The notes beneath the pieces are model-generated. The model was not told the DNA's origin and made no database searches. It worked only from the letters and a program-made list of their open reading frames with translations. From contig JACKCR010000004.1 of the NCBI GenBank assembly GCA_020633975.1, positions 124,001-188,000 on the forward strand: a stretch of DNA of 64,000 nucleotides. The letters are read 5' to 3'. Each line of letters opens with the position of its first letter. Position 1 is the stretch's first letter. Below are positions 1 through 8,151 of the stretch, piece by piece. The DNA comes from Candidatus Eiseniibacteriota bacterium (lineage in GTDB: Bacteria > Eisenbacteria > RBG-16-71-46 > CAIMUX01). Position numbers and translations under genes: made by a program.

Positions 1-473
1 TGCACGTCGCAGTCGAGGACGACGATCCGCCGGATCCCTTCCTGCCGTTGCGCGACCCGAGCGGCGACCGCTACATCGTTGAAGACACAGAACCCCTGGC
101 CCCGCGCCGCGAACGCATGGTGCGTTCCGCCGGCGAGGTTCACAGCGACGCCGTCGACGAGCGCGGCCCGTGCGGCTTCCACCGTGCTCCCCACGGAGCG
201 TCTCGACCGTTCGACCATCCCGGGTGACCAGGGGAAGCCGATCCGGCGCACCTCTGCCGGGGTCAAGCTACCGTTCGCAACCCTGTGGACGTAGTCGGAG
301 TCGTGGGCGAGGAGTAGCTCATCGTCGGGGCTGGACGGCCCGACCTCGAGCCTCGCGTGCCGCAGTTCGAGGTCGGCCGAGACCCGCTCGCGGAGGCGGG
401 CGTACTTCGCCATCGGGAACCGGTGGCCCTCGGGGAGAGGGAGTACGAACTGGTCGTGGTAGAAGATGCGCAC
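1..473 (-). CDS. Histone deacetylase/acetoin utilisation (AcuC-like) family protein, partial
   Basis: The gene runs off the left edge, so only the first 157 codons are present. The translation opens VRIFYHDQFVLPLPEGHRF and contains FPMAKY, the HDSDYV segment, a GFPWSPGM loop, NLAGGTHHA, GFCVFND and finally VLDCDVH. In order these are the conserved blocks of the arginase/HDAC-fold deacetylases, closest to the class IV (HDAC11-like) and AcuC-like bacterial members. The paired His of GGTHHA and the DCDVH block would hold the catalytic His and the Zn ligands. The GTG start was chosen because the family starts right at this motif and a GGAG lies about 11 nt upstream. It follows the lipoprotein gene on the same strand after 73 nt. 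The likely role is deacetylation of a small amine or protein lysine; the substrate is unknown. Confidence 0.88.
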   Translation of the reverse strand, partial: MRIFYHDQFVLPLPEGHRFPMAKYARLRERVSADLELRHARLEVGPSSPDDELLLAHDSDYVHRVANGSLTPAEVRRIGFPWSPGMVERSRRSVGSTVEAARAALVDGVAVNLAGGTHHAFAARGQGFCVFNDVAVAARVAQRQEGIRRIVVLDCDV

Positions 474-546
474 ATTCGGAGCATACTCCGTCGTCGCGAC
501 AGTTTGGAACGGGGCATCCGGGTCATCGTCCGGTGCCTCGCCGGCA

Positions 547-1704
547 CTACTCCGGCAGTTTGATCACGACACGGGAATGCCAGCGCCCGTCGTATCGGGC
601 CGTCGCCCAGTAGGGACCCGGGGGTAGCGGCGTGTTGACCTGGTCGGTTCCGATCCAATGGATGTGTTGGAAACCGGCGGGAGCGTCGTAGGCGTAGCTC
701 CACACGAGGTGACCGGTCATCGCGAAGATCCTGATCTCGACCGACTCCGAAGACGCGAGATCCCACTCGACTCCTGTCCCGTGGGAGTACTCGAACGGGT
801 TCGGCGGATTCCGGAGCTTGCCGATAGGCCGGACGCGGATCGTTCCGGTGTCGCCATCGTCGTCAGTGAGGACGAGCGTCCGCACTTCGGACCGCGCCTC
901 TTCGGGACCGCAGTAGGTGTCGTATGTGCCCGAGGACAATCCGTGGAACTGGAAGACACCCTGATCCGTCAACGTGGAGTCGATGACCTGGCCGGTGGAC
1001 TCTAGATAGACGCGGATCCCGGACTGGTCCGGGTAGGACTCGGTGGCGGTCGAGTCGCCGGACTCGGCGAAGTAGGTGACTTCGAGATCGACGCGGCCGG
1101 AAAGCGTCAGTCCCTCCGTCGGGGCGCTCGACACCGTGACCGGGATCGGGAGGGTGGCGATGTGCGAGTGGCCCTCGTGCATCCCACGGAGGACGAGGGT
1201 GGTGCTGCCCGGGGCCAACCCGCGCAGACGAAACGTCCACTCCACCCCGGTCTCGCGAACCAGCTCGACGATGGATTCGTCGGCCAGCTCGATCCCGAGA
1301 GCGTTGTCTTCGCAGTTGTCGGCGACCCCGAAGGACACGCTGTCGGCCGAGATGAAGTTCATCCGGAGCGCCGGGCCCAACTCGCCCACGCGGGCCGAGA
1401 GTTCCCCTGTCTGGTCGCCCCGCCAGCCGAACACGGCCAAGGCTCCATCGGATTCCAGGAAGTAGCCGTCGCCCTCGAGGTGTCCGCAATTCCCCTCTGC
1501 CGGTTCGTGGTCGTGGTCGTGCTCCTCCGGGGTCGTGCCGCTGTCCGAACAGGAGAGGAGGGTCAGGCCGAGGCACAGGACGAGCATCGGGAACACGAAT
1601 CGTCGGGGTGGTTTGGCGAATGCGGGCCTCCCGGATGCCGGAGCCCCGGATGCGCGACCCTCGGATGCGCGACCCTCGGATGCGAGGCGGATGGATGGAG
1701 ACAT
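547..1704 (-). CDS. Secreted His-rich lipoprotein with FlgD-Ig-like tail
   Basis: A 385-residue protein I cannot assign to a named family. The ATG at 1704 has a strong ribosome binding site (GGAGGGAGGAA). The N-terminus holds a pentapeptide repeat (ASEGR twice, then degenerate copies) encoded by 15-bp tandem units, then a hydrophobic signal segment ending in a lipobox-like LLSC. After the cysteine comes a His/Asp/Glu patch (EEHDHDHEP), and a second histidine cluster (HEGHSH) occurs mid-protein, so metal binding is possible. Residues about 235-300 look like a beta-sandwich of the carboxypeptidase-regulatory type. The last ~85 residues (NPPNPF...VEIRIFAMTGHLVWS...) match the FlgD-Ig-like C-terminal module seen on seven other proteins here. 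Likely an outer-membrane or surface lipoprotein; its function is unknown. Confidence 0.75.
   Translation of the reverse strand: MSPSIRLASEGRASEGRASGAPASGRPAFAKPPRRFVFPMLVLCLGLTLLSCSDSGTTPEEHDHDHEPAEGNCGHLEGDGYFLESDGALAVFGWRGDQTGELSARVGELGPALRMNFISADSVSFGVADNCEDNALGIELADESIVELVRETGVEWTFRLRGLAPGSTTLVLRGMHEGHSHIATLPIPVTVSSAPTEGLTLSGRVDLEVTYFAESGDSTATESYPDQSGIRVYLESTGQVIDSTLTDQGVFQFHGLSSGTYDTYCGPEEARSEVRTLVLTDDDGDTGTIRVRPIGKLRNPPNPFEYSHGTGVEWDLASSESVEIRIFAMTGHLVWSYAYDAPAGFQHIHWIGTDQVNTPLPPGPYWATARYDGRWHSRVVIKLPE
1647..1687. repeat. 15-bp tandem repeat in lipoprotein 5' end
   Basis: CGGATGCGCGACCCT occurs twice back to back (1647-1661, 1662-1676), followed by a partial copy and preceded by a degenerate one. 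Read on the minus strand it encodes the ASEGR pentapeptide just before the signal peptide. Because the unit is a multiple of three, copy-number changes keep the frame. Confidence 0.85.
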
Positions 1705-1928
1705 GGCGACGGATTCCTCCCTCCAGAGGAGTCGGGAGGGAAGGTGCTGCTGATACGTCGGAGTGTGCCGACGACCCCCGAGAGGGTGCACACGATTCGG
1801 GTATGGCGTACGCTGTGCTCCTCGGGTCAGATCCTGGGGGGCGGGCCGCGCTCCAGGCCCCGATCAGAAACGGCAGACGGGTTCGCTCGCTGCAGACAGT
1901 CGCAAGTCTCGAAGAGGTACGCACGACC

Positions 1929-2264
1929 ATGAACGCTCCTCAACTGCTATCCGAAGCCGACATCGAGGAGGCGATCGCCCAGCCGGTGTTCCTCCTCTTC
2001 AAACACTCCTTCCGTTGCGGCACGAGCGCTGAGGCAGCGCTCCAGTTCGACCGGTTCGTCGGTGCATCGGACACGCCGGTCGGTTGGGTCGACGTCGTCG
2101 AGCAACGGCCGCTCGCCCGCTGGATCGCCGAGCGGGTCGGGGTGGTCCATCAGTCTCCGCAGGTGATCCTCTTCCGTGACGGCAAGCCGGTCTGGAACGC
2201 GAGCCACAACGCGGTCACCTACGACAAGCTGATGGAGGCGACGGGAGCGACTCCCAAGGCTTGA
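1929..2264 (+). CDS. ytxJ: Monothiol bacilliredoxin YtxJ-like
   Basis: A 111-residue thioredoxin-fold protein of the YtxJ family. The motif FKHSFRCGTSAEA carries the single redox cysteine (Cys30) after the first strand, in the KHSxxC context typical of YtxJ; later segments resemble QSPQVILFRDG and WNASHN of the same family. YtxJ proteins are thought to remove bacillithiol from S-bacillithiolated proteins in the cytoplasm, so the gene suggests, but does not prove, that this organism makes bacillithiol. The ATG at 1929 has GAAGAGG upstream; longer in-frame starts would add a low-complexity N-terminus. Its TGA stop overlaps the TTG start of the following transporter (TTGA), so the two are translationally coupled. 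Confidence 0.82.
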   Translation: MNAPQLLSEADIEEAIAQPVFLLFKHSFRCGTSAEAALQFDRFVGASDTPVGWVDVVEQRPLARWIAERVGVVHQSPQVILFRDGKPVWNASHNAVTYDKLMEATGATPKA

Positions 2265-3541
2265 GCGACTCTCCGAGTTCGAGTGACTTCGCTTTCGACG
2301 TAGCGAAGCTCCGCGGCAACTACGCGAAGATCCAGTGGATCAACTTCTTCTGGATGTTCCTGGTCGTCATCCCCGTGGTCGTGCCGATCTGGCAGAGCCA
2401 CGGGCTCGACATGCACCAGGTCTACCTGCTCCAGACCGTCTTCGCGCTCGCCGTTGTCGTGCTCGAGGTCCCCTCCGGGTACGTCGCGGACCACATCGGC
2501 CGGAAGACCTCGTTGGTCCTGGGGGGCGCGCTCGCGGGTCTCGCCTTCACCTGGTTCGCCTTCGCCGACGAGTTCTGGAAGTTCGTCGTGTTCGAGATCA
2601 TGGCGGCTGTCGGGGCGAGTCTCTACTCCGGGTCCGACGTCGCGCTCATCTACGACACGGACGAAGCGATACGCCGGGCCTCTTCGAGTGTGCGTCCGAC
2701 CGCAGAACAGACTTCCGACCGTGCGGCCATCGCCTCGCTCGGCCAAAGGCTCTTCTACGCGCAGTCGGGCGAGACGCTCGCCTCGATCCTCGGTGGACTT
2801 CTCGTGCTCGTTTCCCTCGACCTACCCGCGCGGGTGAACGCGATCACCGCGTGGGGTGCGTTCTTCATTGCGCTCACGCTCGTCGAAGCACCGCGAGAGC
2901 TTGGAAGTGCGCACCAGTCGCATTTCCAGAAAGCGAAGGAGATCGCTCAGCTGCTCTTCGTTCGTTCCGCGCTCCTGCGGCTCGTACTCATCAACCTCAT
3001 CGTCTACGGCCTCGCGACGCTCACCGCAGTGTGGGCGTTCCAGGGCTACTGGAAGGCGGGCGACATCTCGCTCGCGTTCTTCGGATGGCTTTGGGCGGGA
3101 TACAACCTCACGGTGGCGCTCGTGGGTCGGGTTGCCCATGCGATCGAAGACCGGATCGGGTCCGCTGCCGTCGTCGTGTCGATCGGGCTGCTACCCGTCC
3201 TCGGGTTCTTCGGAATGGCGGTGAGCGGTGCGTGGCTCGGCACGGTGTTCGGCCTCGCCTTCCAAGTGGCGCGAGGGCTTACGCAAGTCGTGCTGAAGGA
3301 CGCGCTCAATTCGCGGGTACCGACCGACTATCGCGCCACCGCGAACTCGATCTCGACCCTCGGTGTGCGCTTCGGGTTCGCGCTCGTCGGGCCGGCCATG
3401 GGGTGGATGATCGACGGACGCGGGTATCCGTTTGCACTCAGCACCTTCGGTGTTCTGTACGCGGTGCTGTTCGGGATCGTCTGCGTTCCGCTGGTTCGGA
3501 TGCGGTCGGTCTTTCGGACCGCACCCACTCCTCGCGGCTAA
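2261..3541 (+). CDS. MFS transporter
   Basis: A 426-residue hydrophobic protein with about 12 predicted membrane helices. The loop between helices 2 and 3 reads GYVADHIGRKTSL, the MFS signature (usually G-x-x-x-D-x-x-G-R-R/K). The second half carries ALNSRVPTDYRATANSI, typical of sugar/drug-type MFS proteins. Translation begins at a TTG that overlaps the bacilliredoxin stop codon. No later ATG would keep the first helix, so the coupled TTG start is preferred. The substrate cannot be read from sequence; coupling to a thiol-redox gene hints at a thiol or stress-related compound. The stop overlaps the convergent neighbour's stop by 2 nt. Confidence 0.85.
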   Translation: MSDSPSSSDFAFDVAKLRGNYAKIQWINFFWMFLVVIPVVVPIWQSHGLDMHQVYLLQTVFALAVVVLEVPSGYVADHIGRKTSLVLGGALAGLAFTWFAFADEFWKFVVFEIMAAVGASLYSGSDVALIYDTDEAIRRASSSVRPTAEQTSDRAAIASLGQRLFYAQSGETLASILGGLLVLVSLDLPARVNAITAWGAFFIALTLVEAPRELGSAHQSHFQKAKEIAQLLFVRSALLRLVLINLIVYGLATLTAVWAFQGYWKAGDISLAFFGWLWAGYNLTVALVGRVAHAIEDRIGSAAVVVSIGLLPVLGFFGMAVSGAWLGTVFGLAFQVARGLTQVVLKDALNSRVPTDYRATANSISTLGVRFGFALVGPAMGWMIDGRGYPFALSTFGVLYAVLFGIVCVPLVRMRSVFRTAPTPRG

Positions 3542-4899
3542 CTGCCGCCCAACTCCGCGTATCTCTCCCTCACCGCACTCTTGATCTCGTTCAGTCCATC
3601 CAGACCGCCGGAATCCGGAAGCATCTCGAGTGCGGAGAGGAACGTCTCCGGCATCCACGCTGCGGTGCAGCTACGCAGACCCTCTCGGGCGTACTCGAGC
3701 GCGTCGTGTCCGTGTCCGAGGTAGAGGAGGCACTCCGCCAGATCGAAGTGCGACCACGGCGGGTCGATCGGCGGGTCGTGTGTGACCTGCGCGAGCCGGA
3801 AGCCCTTGGCTTCGCCCACCTCCGCATTCGTCTTTGCGTCCAGCGACCAACGTCCCGTCGTCTTCGCCCGGAGCTTCAACGCCATCAGCAGCGGGTACGG
3901 GTGCCCGCGAGATACGCGAACGGACTCCTCATACGCCTCCAGCGCCCCCGTCTCGTCGTTTGCTCGGCGGAGCACACCGCCCAAGCTAGCCCAAGCATCG
4001 AAGTCTTCGGGGTTGAAATGGATGGCCTTCCGGAGGGACTCCTCACCTGCGCGAGGGTACGTCGCGCGGTCCCGCCGGTTCTCGGCGATTCCGAGTTCGC
4101 GGTAGGCTTCGGCGTAGGTCGATCCGTTGAGGACTCCGTCGAGTGCGTCTTCCTTGTTGAGGCATTGCCGCAGGAGTCGGATCGTCAGATCCCAGTCTCC
4201 ATGCTTCTTCGGATAGTCGCTCGCCCTGAGATCCGGAAGCGGGTTGCGCGTGTCGAGCTCGGACGCCCTTATCCAACACTTGTGGGCCTCCTCGAACTCC
4301 GCCTCTCGGGTCGCATTCTCTGCGGCGAGGAGGACGTCCTCCACCTCGGCCGGCTCGGCTCTCTGGAGCTGTAGTGCCCTCCGGATCGGGCTGTCCCAAG
4401 CGTTCCGGGCGAGGGAGTCGGTCAGTACCTTGGCTACGATCCCCCTCGAGGACTCGAGCCGGTCATCCGGGTCGACGGTGTAGGGGAACGCCTTCACCTG
4501 GTTGATGTCGAAAGGGATGGCCGCGTCGCAGTGGCGGAAGATCGCTGTTCCGGATTCGCGGGCGCGGTGCCGCGCGCCCAACTCGTAGAACACGTTGGCG
4601 TTGAGTCCCGTGATGTCGGCCAGGGCGAAGCGCGAGTACTCGAGGTAGTGGAACATCTCGAGATCGATCAATCCGCTATGGAACTCCTGGTCGGCGCGTA
4701 CCGGGCGCAGATGGCCACCTCCCTCCTTTGCGGGGAGCTGCACGGAGGAGATAGCGGGTTTGAACAGTCGCTCGTAGATCTGGTCGAAGTCGACGTTGTA
4801 CTTCCTGCCTTGCAGCCAGACCTCCTTGACTCCGAACGGCATGATCACGAAGCAGATGTCGCGGAAGTCATCCATCGGCATGTGTCGAGCGGTGGGCAT
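3538..4899 (-). CDS. Nucleoside-deoxyribosyltransferase-like domain fused to TPR repeats
   Basis: A 453-residue protein. Residues 14-122 form a Rossmann-like domain: CFVIMPFG (16-23), DFDQIYERLFKPAI, and ADITGLNANVFYELGARHR (94-112). The D-x-T-x-x-N-x-N-V-x-Y-E-L-G block matches the catalytic half of nucleoside 2-deoxyribosyltransferase-like domains, where a glutamate (here Glu106) is the expected nucleophile. Residues about 195-430 are TPR-like helices (EAYRELGIAENRRD..., DAWASLGGVLRRANDE...). Similar domain pairs occur in bacterial signalling or conflict proteins and resemble the regulatory region of animal ASK-type MAP3 kinases. That homology is from memory and should be searched. The ATG at 4899 has AAGGAG 8 nt upstream. 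It is a single gene, divergent from a secreted VCBS protein, with no obvious immune partner nearby. Confidence 0.7.
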   Translation of the reverse strand: MPTARHMPMDDFRDICFVIMPFGVKEVWLQGRKYNVDFDQIYERLFKPAISSVQLPAKEGGGHLRPVRADQEFHSGLIDLEMFHYLEYSRFALADITGLNANVFYELGARHRARESGTAIFRHCDAAIPFDINQVKAFPYTVDPDDRLESSRGIVAKVLTDSLARNAWDSPIRRALQLQRAEPAEVEDVLLAAENATREAEFEEAHKCWIRASELDTRNPLPDLRASDYPKKHGDWDLTIRLLRQCLNKEDALDGVLNGSTYAEAYRELGIAENRRDRATYPRAGEESLRKAIHFNPEDFDAWASLGGVLRRANDETGALEAYEESVRVSRGHPYPLLMALKLRAKTTGRWSLDAKTNAEVGEAKGFRLAQVTHDPPIDPPWSHFDLAECLLYLGHGHDALEYAREGLRSCTAAWMPETFLSALEMLPDSGGLDGLNEIKSAVRERYAELGGS

Positions 4900-5185
4900 C
4901 TGGGCTCCTTGGGGCTCGGTCGGTACGGATGGCCAGGGCGGCGAGTTGTTCACAGGCAGGCAGGGTCCAGAGCCGGATCGTAGTCCCAATCGCCGAGAAG
5001 TGAAACCGGCTGGAGAGCCCTCGCGACTTGTTGACCAAGAGGAGGCGCTTTCTCTACCATTTCTCCACGGCGATTCATGCGTTGATTGGTTCCCAGTGTC
5101 GATTGACCCCACGCTGCTCGCGATGCTTCGTGGGGTTCCCCCTCCGTCTGCATCTCGGGCTCCTGGGTTTCGATTGGGAGGCGTT

Positions 5186-7063
5186 ATGGCTCGTTCCGCT
5201 GGATCCATGGTAGTCATCCTGTGCGCTGCGTCGGCCGCTACGGCCTGGGCCGCTGGCGAGTTCACCGATGTCGCCGGCGAACTCGGGGTCGCGGTCGAGG
5301 CTAGCTCCGACCAAGGGCCAGGGTGCGGTTTCGCCGACATCGACTCCGATGGCGACCTCGACATCTACGTCGTGGACGGGCTGGGCGATCCGAACCGTCT
5401 CTTCCGCCAGGATGGTCTCCGGAACTTCACCGAGGTGTCCTCTTCCTACGGTGTCGGCGATACCGGGTGGGGAAAGTCGGCCACCTTCGCCGACTATGAC
5501 AACGACGGAGACCCGGACCTCCTCCTTACCCGGCTCGGTGGGGCCATCACGCTCTATCGAAACGACGGGACGACCTTTGTCGACGTGAGTGCGAGCGCCG
5601 GGTTCGCCGCCCTTGGTTCCGCACCGTACACCGGAGCGGCCTGGGCAGACTTCGACAATGACGGTTGGCTCGACGTGTACATCACTCGATACACCGCGGC
5701 GGCGAACCGCCTCATGCGCAACCTCGGCAACGGGACCTTCCAAGACGTCGCCTCCTCCGCCGGAGTCGCAAACGCCACGGGATACGGCTTCCAGCCGATC
5801 TGGTTCGACTACGACAACGACCGCGACCAGGATCTCTACATCAGCAACGACATCTTCGGGACGCCCAACGCTCTCTACCGGAACGAGGGGAATGGCTCAT
5901 TCACCGACGTCTCGGCGGCGAGCGGTACCGGGATCGACATGAGCGCCATGGGTATCGCCGTAGCGGACTTCGACAACAACGGCTTCCTGGACTTCTACGT
6001 GGCGAACATCGCGACGGGGAACGTCTTTCTCACGAACAACGGAGATGGAACCTTCACCGAGCGCGCCGCAGAGTTGGGGATCGAGGTAGGCGATGTCTGT
6101 TGGGGGGTCGATTTCTTCGACTACGACCATGACGGCTGGGTCGACCTCTACGTCAATGTGGCCTCGGACCAGTACATCGACGAGCCTCCCGCGGACGATC
6201 TCCAGTCCCGCTTCGTTCCCAGTGACGGGGAAGGCCCGGATCTCGCGGCTCGCGGAGACGCGTTCGAGAACAAGCTCTACCGAAACATCGGCGGCACTAG
6301 CTTTGCGGACGTTTCCACGGGATCCGGAGTGGAGAACCCCGGTCGTAGCTTCTGCTCGGCCGTGGCGGACTACGATTCAGACGGCGACCTCGACATCTAC
6401 ATCACCAACTGGTACGAGTTTGGCTTCGACCTTCCCACCGCGTTGTTCGAGAACAACCACGTCCCACGTGGTGGTTCGTCCCAGGATTGGCTCCGAATGC
6501 AACTCATCGGAACGATCAGCAATCGGGACGGTGTCGGTGCCCGAGTGTTCCTCGAGGGCCCCACGGGTTGGCAGATGCGCGAGAAGCAGATCGGGACGTC
6601 CTATCTCGGGTCCAGCGATCCGTTCCTCCATTTCGGTACCGGCGGGGCGACCGTGATCCCGCAGGTCTTCGTACTCTGGCCCTCCGGGCTTTCCGAGGTC
6701 TACGAAGACGTCCCCTGTGGTCAGGTTCTCCTGCTCGTCGAAGGCGACGGCGTTCCTGCCTCCGCGCCGGAGGACGTACCGCCTGCCGTCCGCGGTAGCG
6801 CGGTCCGAGTGTTCCCGAATCCGACACTCGGCGCAGCGTCGATCCGCCTGCGAATGGCGGCGGAAGAAGGCACCGTCTCGATCGTCGATCCGCGCGGACG
6901 GATCGTGAGGTCGTTGCGGGTCACTGGAGTGCCCGGCGTGGAAGCAGCGCTCGACTGGGACGGACGGGATGCGTCGGGGCAGGAGCTCGCGGCGGGTCGC
7001 TACTTCGTCGTGTCGAGCAGCGGGACCGAGCGGAGCGCAGGCTCTCTGACCATCGTGCGTTGA
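5186..7063 (+). CDS. Secreted VCBS/ASPIC-UnbV protein with FlgD-like tail
   Basis: A 625-residue exported protein. The ATG at 5186 follows GGGAGG and opens a signal peptide (MARSAGSMVVILC...AWA). Residues about 25-430 hold repeated FG-GAP/VCBS calcium-binding blades with D-x-D-x-D-G-D-x-D loops (DIDSDGDLDIYV, DYDNDGDPDLLL, DYDHDGWVDLYV), which predict an integrin-like beta-propeller. Residues about 435-520 are the ASPIC/UnbV module (GVGARVFLEG...YLGSSDPFLHFG), a domain of unknown function common in CRTAC1-like proteins. The end (VFPNPTLG...WDGRDASGQELAAGRYF) is the FlgD-Ig-like tail. Likely extracellular or surface-bound; ligand unknown. It is monocistronic, with a hairpin about 30 nt after the stop. 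Confidence 0.88.
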   Translation: MARSAGSMVVILCAASAATAWAAGEFTDVAGELGVAVEASSDQGPGCGFADIDSDGDLDIYVVDGLGDPNRLFRQDGLRNFTEVSSSYGVGDTGWGKSATFADYDNDGDPDLLLTRLGGAITLYRNDGTTFVDVSASAGFAALGSAPYTGAAWADFDNDGWLDVYITRYTAAANRLMRNLGNGTFQDVASSAGVANATGYGFQPIWFDYDNDRDQDLYISNDIFGTPNALYRNEGNGSFTDVSAASGTGIDMSAMGIAVADFDNNGFLDFYVANIATGNVFLTNNGDGTFTERAAELGIEVGDVCWGVDFFDYDHDGWVDLYVNVASDQYIDEPPADDLQSRFVPSDGEGPDLAARGDAFENKLYRNIGGTSFADVSTGSGVENPGRSFCSAVADYDSDGDLDIYITNWYEFGFDLPTALFENNHVPRGGSSQDWLRMQLIGTISNRDGVGARVFLEGPTGWQMREKQIGTSYLGSSDPFLHFGTGGATVIPQVFVLWPSGLSEVYEDVPCGQVLLLVEGDGVPASAPEDVPPAVRGSAVRVFPNPTLGAASIRLRMAAEEGTVSIVDPRGRIVRSLRVTGVPGVEAALDWDGRDASGQELAAGRYFVVSSSGTERSAGSLTIVR

Positions 7064-7467
7064 CCGTGGTACTCTAGTTTGCCGAAGGAGGCGGGCCCGG
7101 CAGGAACCCGGGCCTAGCCGGACCGCAGATCATGACGGCCGACCCACCGTCTCGTCCGGTGCGCCCGCTGCGGGCGCGCGACGCGTAATGCAATCTCTAC
7201 ATCCGTTCGTAGTCCCGACACGGCTCCACCGCCTTCGTCGTGTCACTCCCCCACGTAAGTGCAAGCCATGTCGCGTCGTCGAACGACGGCACGGACCTTG
7301 CTTCCTCACGAGTAGGATCGCTAGCCGTCGCATCTCGACCCGAAGTCGACCCGAAGGCGAGTCGAGGACGACGACCAGCGATCGTGACTCGAGGAAGGGC
7401 AGACAGTTCGTACTCGCCGATCTCGGTAGAGACACGAAGCCTGTCCGTCATCAACAAGGAGACGATC
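7064..7467. other. Intergenic region before the CsbD gene
   Basis: No convincing coding sequence on either strand. It holds the 7094-7114 hairpin near its left end and must contain the csbD-like gene's promoter, but I see no clear -35/-10 pair. Confidence 0.5.
7094..7114 (+). terminator. Hairpin after VCBS protein
   Basis: GGCCCGG (7094-7100) and CCGGGCC (7108-7114) form a perfect 7-bp stem with a 7-nt loop, 31 nt after the stop codon. There is no T-run, so it may act as a weak or factor-assisted terminator. Confidence 0.5.
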
Positions 7468-7674
7468 ATGCACGATCCGAAGTGGCAGGGACGTTGGAAC
7501 CAGGTCCGGGGCAAGATCAAGGAGCAGTGGGGCGATCTCACTGACGACGACCTCACCAAGATCGAAGGGCAACGAGACCAGCTCGTCGGCCGGGTTCAGG
7601 AGCGCTACGGCAAGGCACGCGATGCCGCCGTAAGCGAAGTCGAGGCGTGGGAGCGCCGCGAAGGTCTTCGCTAG
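7468..7674 (+). CDS. CsbD family stress protein
   Basis: A 68-residue hydrophilic protein. The opening (MHDPKWQGRWNQVRGKIKE, then WGDLTDDDLTKIEG) is the CsbD-like domain signature of W-x-x-x-x-G-x-x-K-E-x-W-G-x-L-T-D-D-D-L. CsbD proteins are general-stress proteins of unknown biochemical role. The length is standard for the family. The ATG is preceded by AAGGAG with an ideal gap. The gene stands alone and is followed by a strong stem-loop terminator. Confidence 0.93.
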   Translation: MHDPKWQGRWNQVRGKIKEQWGDLTDDDLTKIEGQRDQLVGRVQERYGKARDAAVSEVEAWERREGLR

Positions 7675-8151
7675 TCGATCCTGAATCCAATGACTTCAAC
7701 TAGGATGCGGACGGCGTCCTCCTGGCGGAGGGCGCCGTTCTCGATTACCGGCCCGTGCAAACGAGCCCTGTGACCTCGTCTCTCGGGTTGCTCAGCCCCC
7801 CGTTCCAGTCCTCCGGCGCACTCGAGGGGGGAGCGCACCCTCCATCGTCGGCCGACAGGCTCGCCTCTGTCCTGGCTCCTTCGAGTCGCCTAAGTGGCAG
7901 TGGAGTTTGTGCTTGAGGGCTCCGAGACCGCTCCGCCGACTCCGTATCGGATCCGCGTCGGGTCACACCGCGCCGGATCCCCTCCGAGTCCCCCGGGTAA
8001 CTGTCGAGCTTCCAAGAGGCAGCGGCTCTCAGGAAGTCGCCGACACGGGTCGATCTTCTTTCGAGGGGAGTCCCGCAGGACGTGTCGCGAGTGCGACATC
8101 GCCCCAACCGCAAACGCGGGATACCCGACCAGGGAAAGGTGATGGCGTTCG
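7675..8151. other. Intergenic region before hybrid histidine kinase
   Basis: Apart from the terminator at 7709-7740 I see no gene. About 100 nt before the kinase start is a CGACACG/CGTGTCG inverted pair (near 8038 and 8088), widely spaced and possibly chance. Confidence 0.45.
7709..7740 (+). terminator. Strong stem-loop terminator after csbD-like gene
   Basis: A 12-bp stem, ACGGCGTCCTCC (7711-7722) with GGAGGGCGCCGT (7727-7738), has a single T-G wobble and a 4-nt loop, TGGC. It can be extended by two more pairs (one wobble) and is followed by a short pyrimidine-rich stretch (TCGATT). It lies 35 nt past the stop codon. Confidence 0.8.

Noticed and set aside
4900-5364. A 155-residue N-terminal extension of the deoxyribosyltransferase-TPR protein
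   Set aside because: Low-complexity Ser/Pro/Arg sequence, overlap with the divergent gene's signal peptide, and a strong ribosome binding site at ATG 4899.
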